From Oceanobacillus sp. CFH 90083 (lineage in GTDB: Bacteria > Bacillota > Bacilli > Bacillales > Amphibacillaceae), in the NCBI RefSeq assembly GCF_009389585.1, contig NZ_VIYG01000003.1, positions 229,371 to 293,370 of the forward strand: a stretch of DNA of 64,000 nt, written 5' to 3'. Both the position numbers and the translations under genes were made by a program. Positions 44,869 through 53,946 of the stretch are shown piece after piece. The notes under the pieces are model-generated. The model was not told where the DNA came from and searched no databases. It worked only from the letters and a program-made list of their open reading frames with translations. The first letter of the stretch is position 1, and every line of letters starts with the position of its first letter.

Positions 44869-45509
44869 CCATACAAATTCCTTTCTAGGTACTGTTGGAC
44901 AGTCATTTTATTCATTAAGCTGGGCAGGCATATATTTTTCAAGGAACAGCTTCGACAATGAGGACCAGTTTTTACCTTTGGTGTATGCTTCTTTTGATAA
45001 TAATGATGCATCTCATCCGTCAGTTCCTTAACATAACTCTTCAATTCTTCTGTAATATCCACTTCCACTCTTTGCCGGATCTCATGATAGAAGAAATAGC
45101 CTTTATCAATATCAATCAGATGCATTTCTTCTAAACAAATAGCTTGTGCAACCAGCTGAACAATATCTTCTTTTCCTTTCTTGGGTTTTCCACGCTTATA
45201 TTCAACAGGAAAAGGTTTGTGTTTACCTGCATGTCCGACAATTTCCACACCGTCATCGTCTTTAATAAATTCTACAACATCACATACACCTGTCAGTTTT
45301 AATTCATGAGAGTGGATTGGCATCGCTCGAACTATAATTTTGTTTCCACGTTTTTCTTTTACAAAAGGAGTGTCCGCTTTTTTATGAATATAATTACCTT
45401 CAACAGTCTTCACATTTTCTTCCCACTGTTGTTCGATGTGAATTAAAGCCCATTGTCGCTTACAAAATTGAAAGTGCTGCAAACCGGATAGTAGTAGATA
45501 ATCTTCCAT
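44865..45509 (-). CDS. cas4: CRISPR-associated exonuclease Cas4
   Basis: The 214-residue protein carries an N-terminal cysteine in FQFCKRQWALIHIE and a C-terminal cluster CRSCSLKNIC that together bind an iron-sulfur cluster. The nuclease core includes GVCDVVEF and PVEYKRGKPK. Cas4 trims prespacers and selects the PAM in type I-C. I chose the ATG at 45509, after GAAGGACAG; it lies one base beyond the cas7 stop. Confidence 0.95.
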   Translation of the reverse strand: MEDYLLLSGLQHFQFCKRQWALIHIEQQWEENVKTVEGNYIHKKADTPFVKEKRGNKIIVRAMPIHSHELKLTGVCDVVEFIKDDDGVEIVGHAGKHKPFPVEYKRGKPKKGKEDIVQLVAQAICLEEMHLIDIDKGYFFYHEIRQRVEVDITEELKSYVKELTDEMHHYYQKKHTPKVKTGPHCRSCSLKNICLPSLMNKMTVQQYLERNLYG

Positions 45510-45510
45510 A

Positions 45511-46362
45511 TTACTGTCCTTCGATAATTTCTGCTTCCAGACCATCTAAATTAGCTAATGTAATTTTGTAGTCTTCATAGGATTGAGGATCATCCTTTGT
45601 TGCTCCAATGGATAAGGAACGGTGTACCTTAGCAGAAGAATATTGCCCTAATTTGGAGCTGTGTTGCCACCAATATACTTGATGTACTTCCATGCTTCCA
45701 TCTGGTCGTGCGGAAGAGCTATCATTTTCAAAGAGTGTAACAAGTGCTTGTTTTATTTTTTCTGCATCTTCAAAAGTGAAACCAGTTTTTTCTGCTAATT
45801 GTGTATTGATGCTACCTTTAAAAACATATAAGCCATGATTGATACGGTGCTTCATTCCCATTGTGTCGGAGCTTCTCTTATCTCCAGTGACGGAGTTGAC
45901 ACTTTTGGTAATCTGTGTGCTGACGATATCAATCGGAGTAACAGAAGTGGCAGTATGAACAGATACAGGACCTCTGACACCTACGGATAAAGACGACCCT
46001 TTAAATGCAAACACTTGACCAAAGCTTCTGACATCAATCCATTTCTCGCAAGCGATTTGTGCAAATTCATCTTCAGAGGCATTTTTGGATTTTAACATTG
46101 TCTTCAATGTTTCATCTGCATCCGCCCGATCTTTTAAGCTTTTAAAACCGTCATTATTGCGATCACTGGATTGGACAAAAATAGTTTCTCCGGCATCTTG
46201 CAGCCGATTGCGAATCTTGCGTTTAATTGCAACATCAGAGATTTCACCACGTCCATCATAATTTTGACGAGGTCGATTCCCGTTTAATGGATCTCCATTC
46301 GGGTTAGCATTCGTTACAGATAATATTACTGCGAAATCAATTTTCTTGTTTAATACTGTCAT
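45511..46362 (-). CDS. cas7: Type I-C Cascade backbone subunit Cas7
   Basis: The 283-residue Csd2/Cas7 protein starts with the family motif FAVILSVTNANPNGDPLNGN and contains the conserved GVRGPVSVHTATSVTPID segment. Several copies wrap the crRNA in the I-C effector. It overlaps the end of cas8c by 26 bp. Confidence 0.96.
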   Translation of the reverse strand: MTVLNKKIDFAVILSVTNANPNGDPLNGNRPRQNYDGRGEISDVAIKRKIRNRLQDAGETIFVQSSDRNNDGFKSLKDRADADETLKTMLKSKNASEDEFAQIACEKWIDVRSFGQVFAFKGSSLSVGVRGPVSVHTATSVTPIDIVSTQITKSVNSVTGDKRSSDTMGMKHRINHGLYVFKGSINTQLAEKTGFTFEDAEKIKQALVTLFENDSSSARPDGSMEVHQVYWWQHSSKLGQYSSAKVHRSLSIGATKDDPQSYEDYKITLANLDGLEAEIIEGQ

Positions 46363-48301
46363 CTTTTCCAGCTCCTTCTTTTTCTTTCTTTGTGTATAGT
46401 GATTTTCTTTGACTATATAATCCTAGTAAATATTCTTGAGTTAGTGGGATATCGCTAAAATCACCATCTTTAAATTTATCTGCTATATCATCAATTAATT
46501 TTGTGAAGAAAGCAGCTCTTTTTGGTGATCTTGTCCAAAGTCTTGCTTGATACGGCTGTAAGTTGCTTTGTAAGGTAAGCCATGTTCTTGCGGGTTGTTT
46601 AGAAAATGAGTTCATATAGCGAATTGCATTGGTAGCTCTGTTTTCTTCTTTATCATCCAGAACACTTCTTTCAAGTACATCTGCAACAGCTAGTAATCTG
46701 CCAAATAAGTAGTTTCTATCATCACATTCTTTATTCAAAGCCACATTCCATTCCTCCTTTTTTTCTAATAATGATTTACGTGCTAATGCACAGGTGATAC
46801 TCAGTGTCTTTTCCCACTCCCATTTTTCCATAGAAACAGGATTAGAACTTCGCTGTACGGCACTTCTTAAAATATCACGCGGAATATTTTGTTTATCTAT
46901 GATGCAGGGGAGTATACGTTCCATCAGGCCTTTAACTACTTTTTCATTCGCCCTTGAACCATAAACTGCAAAGGCAATGTCCCTTGTGGCAGGGGCGCCG
47001 TAAAACGAAACAAATTTTTCATTTAGTTTTCTATAGCGATGCTCCCAGGCACAATCAGTATGCCAATCTTTTATACGCTGTAAATAGAGTTCTGTATTTA
47101 AATGACGGTAGTAGAGAACAGCTAATCTGCCAGTTGTTGCGGAGTCTAAGGTGAGTACATTAATATTGCTATCTGATGTGAGATTATGTTTATATCCATC
47201 TATTGCCTTGTTTAATTCTTTTGCAAAAGGTTTGTCTGTATCAGGAGTGAACTTTTTGGCTTCAATAGTTTCGGAAAAAAGTATATCAATAGGATCTCCC
47301 ATTGGATCTGGCGCATCTAATTCAGCTGAACCGGAAGTCGATTGGTTATCACCTGCGATTCCCCATACTAGAAATACACGGTTATCAATTGATTTTCCTT
47401 GCCGGTGAATAAGCCACTTTAGCGCATTATGGGCTTTTTGTGAGACTTCATAGCTGATTGCTGCTACTTCCTGACTGTTTTTAAATTTTCCCCGATACGT
47501 AAATCCACTTGTATCATTAGAAGAAATAAGTTTTGCTTTATCGGCAGCATGTCGAATTTTATTAGTATGCCGCTCTGTTGTGATTGCTTGTTCACCTGTA
47601 ACAAAACAAGTATCCAGTTCCTTTGATTCTTTTATTTGGCTTTCATAAAAATCAGAAAATGATTTGTAAACTTCTTTATCTCTCCATACAGGAATACCAT
47701 CAGGAGAATAAGTAGTAAAACGTACAAATACACTGAACTGATCCGTTGTACCGCTTGAAAATATATCCGGTTTTTCTCCCAGTTCTTTTTCATACTCTGC
47801 TTTCCACTTTTCGATTAGATTATCATTTTTATCTGTTATTAATTTACTGTTATTAACCAGATCCTCAATAAGAGTTCCTTTTTTTAGATATTCATAAATT
47901 AAGCGAACCCGCTCATTTCCATATGGAGAGTTGACCCATTCTTCTAAGTTGCTGATATAGGTTTGATATGGAGTGATTTTCGACTTTTTAACATTACCTC
48001 CGTATTTCTCAAAATCACCAGCAACGTATGCTAATTTATCATGAAGAGGGTAGGGAGCAACTTTTGATCCGGAACGACTTGCTGAATCATCTGTTGCTGG
48101 AATAAGTGTGTTGGCTTTATTTAATACTTGGGCATATAAAAAATCACCATCTTCGTCAATGACAACCTCTATATGGGCATTCTGTGTTGTGTGAGCAACG
48201 GGGAGAAGCGTATATTCACGATCTTCATATTTTTTTTCAATTATTCCAACTGCTTGTTCATTCACTTGATAGGTTTTATATAATTGTAATAACCAACTCA
48301 A
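46337..48301 (-). CDS. cas8c: Type I-C Cascade large subunit Cas8c
   Basis: The 654-residue Csd1/Cas8c protein recognises the PAM and recruits Cas3. Family segments include RVFLVWGIAGDNQSTSGS, LDSATTGRLAVLYYRHLN and YLFGRLLAVADVLER. In this type the small subunit (Cas11c) is made from an internal start in the 3' part of this gene. I chose the TTG at 48301 because AGGAGGT is 7 bases upstream; the GTG at 48310 overlaps that site. It begins 2 bp after the cas5 stop. Confidence 0.95.
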   Translation of the reverse strand: MSWLLQLYKTYQVNEQAVGIIEKKYEDREYTLLPVAHTTQNAHIEVVIDEDGDFLYAQVLNKANTLIPATDDSASRSGSKVAPYPLHDKLAYVAGDFEKYGGNVKKSKITPYQTYISNLEEWVNSPYGNERVRLIYEYLKKGTLIEDLVNNSKLITDKNDNLIEKWKAEYEKELGEKPDIFSSGTTDQFSVFVRFTTYSPDGIPVWRDKEVYKSFSDFYESQIKESKELDTCFVTGEQAITTERHTNKIRHAADKAKLISSNDTSGFTYRGKFKNSQEVAAISYEVSQKAHNALKWLIHRQGKSIDNRVFLVWGIAGDNQSTSGSAELDAPDPMGDPIDILFSETIEAKKFTPDTDKPFAKELNKAIDGYKHNLTSDSNINVLTLDSATTGRLAVLYYRHLNTELYLQRIKDWHTDCAWEHRYRKLNEKFVSFYGAPATRDIAFAVYGSRANEKVVKGLMERILPCIIDKQNIPRDILRSAVQRSSNPVSMEKWEWEKTLSITCALARKSLLEKKEEWNVALNKECDDRNYLFGRLLAVADVLERSVLDDKEENRATNAIRYMNSFSKQPARTWLTLQSNLQPYQARLWTRSPKRAAFFTKLIDDIADKFKDGDFSDIPLTQEYLLGLYSQRKSLYTKKEKEGAGKDDSIKQEN

Positions 48302-48302
48302 G

Positions 48303-49013
48303 TTATTCACCTCCTAATTGCTGGAGTAATTCTTCTGCAGCTTGTATATTGTCCGCGTTAAATTCTTTTGGCTTCATTTCTTTAATTTGCCGTACAATGG
48401 TACATTCCTCTGGTCGAGGAAATTGTATAATACCATTTTTCATCACTGGTCTAAATAAGCGAACAGAAAGCTCGTTTTTTCCTGTTTCATCCGGATAGTT
48501 AAATCCGTGTACCATGGTCCCGAGATGGTACTCGGGGATGTCATCATAGCAACTTTCGCCACTTCCAAATTCACAAGGTTCCACATAACCTTGACATTCT
48601 CTTGTACCTAAGAAAATATCTCTTCTGCCTCCAACTTTTAAGGAACGTTTTAATATACTGTAGTGCTTTCCATCAATACGGTCATGTGCTAAATCTGGAC
48701 GGTATTCGTTATATTCAAAATGAGCTCGTACTTGATAACGCACATCTTTCAGGTAGGTGTAATTGGCAAGTGTATTCCCACCACCATATTCAATAGGGCG
48801 GATTCCTTTTGATTCCATTTGGATAGTATTCATTATTCGAATTTCATCAATATAAAATAGAATTGTCGGCTTCCAATAAATAGATTCCGCTATACCTTTA
48901 AGAGCCTGATAAGTCGGAACATGATAAGAAAGTTTTTCACCGCCTAATTTGGTAAGTGGATCTGTAAATAAGGCATAATCCCCAAAAACTTCAAATTCGA
49001 TTTGATTTCGCAT
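48303..49013 (-). CDS. cas5c: Cas5c (Cas5d) crRNA-processing endonuclease
   Basis: The 236-residue protein is the Cas5 of type I-C, which replaces Cas6 and cuts the repeat. The residues known to be catalytic in the Bacillus halodurans enzyme, Tyr46, Lys116 and His117, occur at exactly the same positions here (SIYWKP and DGKHYS). The ATG has no ribosome binding site of its own. It overlaps the stop of a 9-codon upstream frame that has a strong one, and a 9-bp hairpin lies between that site and the ATG. Confidence 0.96.
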   Translation of the reverse strand: MRNQIEFEVFGDYALFTDPLTKLGGEKLSYHVPTYQALKGIAESIYWKPTILFYIDEIRIMNTIQMESKGIRPIEYGGGNTLANYTYLKDVRYQVRAHFEYNEYRPDLAHDRIDGKHYSILKRSLKVGGRRDIFLGTRECQGYVEPCEFGSGESCYDDIPEYHLGTMVHGFNYPDETGKNELSVRLFRPVMKNGIIQFPRPEECTIVRQIKEMKPKEFNADNIQAAEELLQQLGGE

Positions 49014-49060
49014 TATTTTGTGATTGATATGTGAGTAAGCATATCAATGGCTCCTCCTTT
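49013..49060 (-). promoter_or_regulatory. uORF and hairpin controlling cas5c translation start
   Basis: AAAGGAGGAG (49051-49060) serves an ATG at 49042 that opens a 9-codon frame (MLTHISITK), whose TAA overlaps the cas5c ATG (TAATG). The perfect inverted repeat ATTGATATG/CATATCAAT (49023-49031 with 49040-49048) covers the uORF start. Either coupling through the uORF or looping-out by the hairpin could set cas5c translation. Confidence 0.45.
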
Positions 49061-49245
49061 CTGGATGGATAATTTTATATGAAAAGATAGAGGTTGAGAA
49101 ATAATAAAGAGATTTCAAATTGAAGCTGAACAAGCAAAACACGAACTTAAGAGAATATTTTTCTTTTATTGAATTACTTGTCCAAAATTATGATTATGTT
49201 TTATTTATTAGAAATTCTTTTATCCCAACCTCATGCTTTTGCAGC

Positions 49246-49344
49246 TTATTTTTTCCTGAGATTTATCTCTATCTTTTCTACGCGAAGTTGCAGTGTCTTC
49301 CTTTTTGATTTCGGTTTCTTTAGTTTCTTTCTGCTTAGAAACAT
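49246..49344 (-). CDS. Possible small basic leader-encoded protein, 32 residues
   Basis: In the long 5' leader of the cas5 operon, AAGGAGGT (49356-49363) lies 11 bases before an ATG opening 32 codons (MFLSRKKLKKPKSKRK at the start). The product would be strongly basic. The ribosome binding site is excellent but the spacing is long. I recognise no homologue. It might be a real small protein or just a relic. Confidence 0.25.
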   Translation of the reverse strand: MFLSRKKLKKPKSKRKTLQLRVEKIEINLRKK

Positions 49345-49429
49345 CTTTTATAAATACCTCCTTTCTATTATAGGTAGACTAAAAATAACGAAATAGTTAA
49401 CCTTATTCAGAATTTTATCTCTATAAACA

Positions 49430-49457
49430 ATATTACTTATTATTTTGGAAATGTCAA
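49430..49457 (-). promoter_or_regulatory. Predicted promoter of the cas5-8-7-4-1-2 operon
   Basis: On the minus strand TTGACA (49452-49457) and TAATAT (49430-49435), 16 bases apart, form the best promoter upstream of cas5c. The transcript would carry a leader of about 410 bases. The -35 box touches the end of the first crRNA-like target site. Confidence 0.6.
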
Positions 49458-49521
49458 CACTAATTTCATTACATCTTATGATATTAATGAAGGGTTTATT
49501 ATTTCAATTAATAATATTAAT
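49455..49521 (-). promoter_or_regulatory. Two tandem target-like sites for the CreR-like RNA
   Basis: On the minus strand site A (from 49488 down) matches the spacer-like sequence at 49640 in positions 1-11, 13 and 16-21. Site B (from 49521 down) matches in positions 1-8, 10-13, 15-17 and 19-22. Each is preceded by TTC (49489-49491 and 49522-49524), the I-C PAM. The sites are exactly 33 bp apart, and a full-length R-loop at site A would reach the -35 box. Confidence 0.65.
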
Positions 49522-49576
49522 GAACTTTCTAGTTTTATTTTATATGTATAGCTTGTATTATAAATATAAATAGTAG

Positions 49577-49697
49577 TATAATTCCCTCAGCATGAATTTT
49601 TATTTCGCAGCTTTTATAGATAAGTGCGTGGATTGAAATATTAATATCATTACTTGTAATACTGCTTGGCTGGCTTCTAAATAAAAGATGCCAGCCA
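49577..49697 (+). ncRNA. CreR-like orphan repeat-spacer RNA between cas3 and cas5
   Basis: A consensus TATAAT (49577-49582) precedes a degenerate CRISPR repeat at 49604-49639. Its last 16 bases, GTGCGTGGATTGAAAT, are identical to the processed I-C handle, and its stem CGCA(g)CTT/AAGTGCG is kept with a bulge and a larger loop. A 34-base spacer-like sequence follows (49640-49673), then a hairpin but no second repeat. It is transcribed opposite to the arrays and cas genes. Its first 21-22 bases match two TTC-flanked sites upstream of the cas5 promoter, so Cascade loaded with this RNA should bind there without perfect pairing. I infer autorepression of cas genes. Confidence 0.7.
49667..49697. terminator. 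Hairpin at the end of the CreR-like RNA and cas3
   Basis: An 8-bp perfect stem TGGCTGGC/GCCAGCCA (49667-49674 with 49690-49697) lies between the convergent ends of the CreR-like RNA and cas3. T-runs are weak on both sides. Confidence 0.5.
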
Positions 49698-49704
49698 TCA
49701 ATAT

Positions 49705-52101
49705 TTAAAAGAACAAATCATCTAATTGACTATTTCCTTTTAAATCTATCCCGTATTCTTCATCGTAGAAACCATCTTTTAACTCGTAAATCATTCCATC
49801 AAAATGAGATACAAGTGCTTGCTCATTAGCTAAGTAATGAAATACTTGCGGATATACTTGAATCGAGTACTGCTGCGCTAATTTTAATGAAGAGGATAAT
49901 TCATCAATAGGCTGATTACTATTTAATTTGGCAATAATTTCTTTTCCACTTCCATATGGAACAATAATGGAAGTAGTATTATTCTCAATAACATGAAAAT
50001 ATTGTGCTACAGTGTCTAAAGCTGCTCTTAGAACTAATGGGTATTTCGTAGAGGTGGCAGATTGATAAGATGCTATTTCTTCTTCTCTTTGTTCTAATAA
50101 AATAGTAGTAAGGTTATTTTCGAGTTCAGGAACATGAAATGGTAAGTCTCCTTTAATTTTGCTATAGAAATTTAAAAAATACTCTCTCATTGCTTTCTGA
50201 GATAATAAACTGTAGTTATACTTTTCTGGCTTCTTTTTGTAGAAAGGGAGCAGGGAACTGGAAGCTTCTTTTCCAACTTTAATCTCTTTTAAGCGAGATA
50301 ACTTTTCCTGTGAATGCTGAATAATATATACAGGCTTGGTCTGGTATTTCCCATGCCGATTGCCTCTTCCTGCAGCTTGAGCAATAGAATCGAGACCAGC
50401 TACAGAACGAATAACGCACTCAAAGCTTACGTCCACCCCTGCTTCAATCAGCTGGGTAGTGACACAAACGAAAGGCTCGTCTTTATCTAACTTTGCCCGA
50501 ATCGTTTCTAAACTTTCTTTTCGATGAGCAGCACACATAGAAGTGCTGAGATGGTAAACAGGGATGTTTACCTCTTTTAGTAGCTCATACAATTCTTTGA
50601 CAACAGATTTTGTATTTAAGATAACTAAAGTAGATCCTAATTGTTCTATATCGGCAAGAATCCAGTCAGCTAAATCTTGGTTGGTGACAGGCTTATCGGT
50701 TTTATCTATAATATCTACTCTTTTAAAGGCATCAGCCACTTCGGCCAGATTTTGAATAATTTCCTCTTTGATATGTATAGGATGAGGAACATTCTCTAAA
50801 GTAGGCTGTGTAGCTGTGCAAAGCAGTACACTGGAACGAGCTTGATCTTTTAGAAAATTAACCGCTTCATTAAATAAAGAGATGCATTTGGCAGGTACTT
50901 TTTGAACTTCATCAAAAATAATCACAGAGTTTGCCAGATTATGCAGTCTTCGTGTATTTCGATTTCCTTTAGCATAAAAGACATTCAAGAATTGTACAAG
51001 GGTGGTAAAAATAACCGGACTGTCCCACTGGTCTCTAGCCAGTTGCAGCTTTTGTTTTTTGTCAATGTATCCATCATCTAAAATATCATCTTCCGCTTCT
51101 TTGTGGTCATCATCAATGACATTAGAGTGATGCTCTAAAATATGTTCATTATCATTTAAGATGTTTCTAATCTCATTTGCATTTTGCTCGATAATGGTTG
51201 TATAAGGTACAACATAAATAATCCGCTGTTTTTGATACTCTAAACTATGTCTTAAAGCGTAACGAAAACTTGCTAGTGTTTTTCCACCGCCAGTTGGAAT
51301 GGACAAGGTGTAGATGTCAGAAGGATTAAAAGCAAACTTTTCGCACTGATCAGACATTTCTTCCCGTAATTGATTAATATGCGTTTTTTCTCCATTCTTT
51401 TTGAGGTCTTCTAAATGTTGCATTAATGAATGATAATACTTAGTAAAAAGAGGAGAATGTTCTTCCGTTTCATTATTAGTTAGCCCGCTTTCAAAATCTC
51501 TTGTGTTTGTCCGATCAGCATCGATTAGGCAACTAAATATATATTTAGTTATAAATACTAAGGTCGTATTATTTAATGGTAACTTTTGGATTTCATTGAT
51601 AGCATTTTGAATATAGGTCTGTAAATCAGATGGAGGGATAACATCTTCGTAAAATCTTTCTTTTACAAGGTTATAATTAGGAATTTCTTTTTTTAGCACT
51701 CTGGAAAGAAAAGGTGATTCTCTCTCTGTTGAAAGGTAGTCTTTGAGGTTGCTATGGTGTGAGATAATTGCGTTACTGACTATTTCAGCAAGCAGTTTTT
51801 CATAAAGTGAGTTACTTTCTTGATGTAGGAGTTCAAATATTAATTTTCCGCCGGCTGTAGAATGATCTATTTCACCACGTTTATAAGTCATATTCTCTGG
51901 ATCAAAGACAGCATCATATATGTATTGTTGAAAGTCCGGATTATATTTTCCTATGTCATGCAGAAGTCCGCATAATCCTGCTACATATTTTAAGCCTAGT
52001 TTTTCACCAAAGTGTTCAGCTAGTTCTTTAGATTCCAATAAATGTATTTTTAATGGTTGTACTTCTTCATCTGATTCTCGTATATGAGCGATGTAATCCA
52101 A
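49705..52101 (-). CDS. cas3: CRISPR-associated helicase-nuclease Cas3
   Basis: The 798-residue protein has an N-terminal HD nuclease (H48-D49 in LLHDIGKY) and an SF2 helicase with Walker A IPTGGGKT (Lys274), D397-E-V-Q and the C-terminal QAAGRGNRHGK motif. It is recruited by target-bound Cascade to unwind and degrade DNA. I chose the TTG at 52101 because GAAAGGGG ends about 10 bases upstream and the product then begins DYIAHIRE, the usual family start; an ATG at 52146 lacks a ribosome binding site. It is the first cas gene but ends 690 bp before cas5. Confidence 0.95.
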   Translation of the reverse strand: MDYIAHIRESDEEVQPLKIHLLESKELAEHFGEKLGLKYVAGLCGLLHDIGKYNPDFQQYIYDAVFDPENMTYKRGEIDHSTAGGKLIFELLHQESNSLYEKLLAEIVSNAIISHHSNLKDYLSTERESPFLSRVLKKEIPNYNLVKERFYEDVIPPSDLQTYIQNAINEIQKLPLNNTTLVFITKYIFSCLIDADRTNTRDFESGLTNNETEEHSPLFTKYYHSLMQHLEDLKKNGEKTHINQLREEMSDQCEKFAFNPSDIYTLSIPTGGGKTLASFRYALRHSLEYQKQRIIYVVPYTTIIEQNANEIRNILNDNEHILEHHSNVIDDDHKEAEDDILDDGYIDKKQKLQLARDQWDSPVIFTTLVQFLNVFYAKGNRNTRRLHNLANSVIIFDEVQKVPAKCISLFNEAVNFLKDQARSSVLLCTATQPTLENVPHPIHIKEEIIQNLAEVADAFKRVDIIDKTDKPVTNQDLADWILADIEQLGSTLVILNTKSVVKELYELLKEVNIPVYHLSTSMCAAHRKESLETIRAKLDKDEPFVCVTTQLIEAGVDVSFECVIRSVAGLDSIAQAAGRGNRHGKYQTKPVYIIQHSQEKLSRLKEIKVGKEASSSLLPFYKKKPEKYNYSLLSQKAMREYFLNFYSKIKGDLPFHVPELENNLTTILLEQREEEIASYQSATSTKYPLVLRAALDTVAQYFHVIENNTTSIIVPYGSGKEIIAKLNSNQPIDELSSSLKLAQQYSIQVYPQVFHYLANEQALVSHFDGMIYELKDGFYDEEYGIDLKGNSQLDDLFF

Positions 52102-52163
52102 TAATTTCTTACCCCTTTCATTTGTTGTATAATGTAATTTTACCATAAATTTCAGCGGAATGC

Positions 52164-52193
52164 AGTATATTCTGATAAATTAATTTTATGCAA
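52164..52193 (-). promoter_or_regulatory. Possible cas3 promoter
   Basis: On the minus strand TTGCAT (52188-52193) and TATACT (52164-52169), 18 bases apart, lie about 70 bp before the TTG start of cas3. The rest of the 52102-52456 gap is AT-rich and shows no gene. Confidence 0.4.
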
Positions 52194-52456
52194 TTTCTTT
52201 TAACTATTTTTCTTTGCAAGGCTCGATATTAGGACGCTTAAATCCGGGTTTTTTCTGATTGCATTATCGGCTCTTTTCTAATAGCATCTTTTAATTGATA
52301 GGCTATTTCAAATTGTAAATCACCAGAAGCATAATGGAAGTGTCAATAAAATTTTTATATTTAATAATAAAATCTGTTATTGAATATAAAAATAAACTTT
52401 GCACTCATATTAGGGTCTGTAATTCCGGAATCTTATAGTGACCATGGGACTACTGG

Positions 52457-52952
52457 ATTTCGATTTACTGACTAATATAGGTGCGAACTTGATGATAAGT
52501 GCATTACTTCTCCGCCCAATAATTATTTTAATCCACGCACTAATATAAGTGCGAACATGAACAATATAAGTCAAAAGGTGCGGATAGTAAATTTCAATCC
52601 ACGCACTTATATAAGTGCGAACTATAACCATAGTCCCAATATCTTTTATTATTCGATTTCAATCCACGCACTAATATAAGTGCGAACTATAACCATAGTT
52701 CCAATATCTTTTATTATTCGATTTCAATCCACGCACTAATATAAGTGCGAACGGTAGCAAATTGTAATTTTGCCGGATGGTTCTCTGATTTCAATCCACG
52801 CACTAATATAAGTGCGAACCTTGTATTAACACCATTTTGATTATCTAAAGCATTATTTCAATCCACGCACTAATATAAGTGCGAACGGATTTTAAACTCC
52901 CAGTGGCAATAGTTGAGGTGATTTCAATCCACGCACTAATATAAGTGCGAAC
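52457..52952 (-). CRISPR. CRISPR array 2, type I-C, 8 repeats including a degenerate end copy
   Basis: Repeats of 32 bp begin ATTTCAATCCACGCACT and end AATATAAGTGCGAAC on the plus strand. The first, at 52457, is strongly degenerate and the second, at 52525, has one change. Spacers are 33-36 bp. Those at 52623 and 52688 differ at one base. The stem differs from array 1 but is still paired (GCACT/AGTGC). The leader is on the right, so the array is read on the minus strand toward cas3. Confidence 0.96.
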
Positions 52953-53125
52953 AGCACACAGAATATTACTATATACTGCAAGGGTTTATAGCCTTAAAAG
53001 TGCGAACCCAAAATTTTTAATCTTAAAATCCATTGAATTTCAGCTTAGGATAGCCTGAAACACTGTTAGATCAACAGGTGCTAACCTCCCTAGTAATTTA
53101 TGTTCGCCTAAGGTTAGCACCAATT
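52953..53125 (-). promoter_or_regulatory. Leader of CRISPR array 2
   Basis: This segment is a near copy of the array 1 leader, including GGGTTTATAGCCTTAAAAG, the shared core around CCATTGAATTTCAGCTTAGG and the 11-bp inverted repeat GGTGCTAACCT (53077-53087) with its complement (53111-53121). It shows that arrays 1 and 2 arose by duplication of a leader-repeat unit. Confidence 0.8.
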
Positions 53126-53188
53126 CATTTAACAAATAGAAAATTCATCAAAACTTTTAGTTTTTGTATAAAAAGGGCGGAGGAGAGG

Positions 53189-53797
53189 TTATCGAGTAGT
53201 AATCATTCTTAGCAAAATTTCTACTTTCTGCTCTATGTCTTCTTGCCAAAATGTAAGGTCATCAGCAATAATTCCTGATAAGGTGGTAAGGAAAATTCCA
53301 ACAAGCTCTTCAGGGTCTTCTTTAATAATCTCTCCAGCTTTTTGACCTTCTATGATTAATGGTAAAAAGAATTCAATATACATTGTCCCGAGACTGTCTA
53401 CATATTCTTGTACTTCTTTTGGCGTTTCTTCTTTATTATCCAAACTTTGTATAATTCGAAATACGTTACTTGAAGTAGAGTCTGTTGAGGATAATGCATA
53501 GAGAACAAACTTTTTAATTTTTTCAGATGGAGACAGATTATCTGTTTTTAATTCTTCTAAGAAATTGATTGTTTTATTGACAACGGTTGCCCACTTTAAA
53601 CTTTCATACAATACCTCTTCCTTTGAGGAAAAATAATGATAGATTAAACCGTGGCTAACTTTTGCTGCTTTTGCTATCATACTTATTTTGGTTAGCTTAA
53701 TGCCGTTATCTGCAAAAACTTGAAGTGCTGCACTCATTATTTGTTCTTTTCTTTCCTGCCGAATTTGTTCTAATTGATTCTCGTTTAAGGGTGCCAT
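53189..53797 (-). CDS. TetR/AcrR family transcriptional regulator
   Basis: The 202-residue regulator has the TetR HTH (ALQVFADNGIKLTKISMIAKAAKVSHGLIYHYFSSKEEVL, given here only as a landmark region at about residues 25-65) and a helical ligand-binding half with LTTLSGIIADDLTFW. I chose the ATG at 53797 because GGAGG is 9 bases upstream; the ATG at 53803 is too close. It stands alone between the leader of array 2 and the old end of array 3, so it either was inserted there or was trapped when the leader unit was duplicated. No target gene is visible. Confidence 0.88.
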   Translation of the reverse strand: MAPLNENQLEQIRQERKEQIMSAALQVFADNGIKLTKISMIAKAAKVSHGLIYHYFSSKEEVLYESLKWATVVNKTINFLEELKTDNLSPSEKIKKFVLYALSSTDSTSSNVFRIIQSLDNKEETPKEVQEYVDSLGTMYIEFFLPLIIEGQKAGEIIKEDPEELVGIFLTTLSGIIADDLTFWQEDIEQKVEILLRMITTR

Positions 53798-53946
53798 CAG
53801 CATTAACCTCCATATTCTTTTATTAAAATAGTTATCTTTAATGTTGTCAAAATTAGGATGATAGTTCTTTTATGTAATTATACATTTAAATATTTTAAAT
53901 AATACATCTTAAATAGAGTGCGAATTAGTCAAGTATCAATGACTTT

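Noticed and set aside
49014..49704. A CreT-type toxin RNA or gene accompanying the crRNA-like element
   Set aside because: I found no short rare-codon frame or tRNA-like sequestering element close to it. The 32-codon basic frame is in the cas leader and is reported separately at low confidence.
52395..52430. Extra degenerate repeat before array 2 (GCACTCATATTAG)
   Set aside because: Only about half of the repeat can be aligned, and the distance to the next copy is off by several bases.
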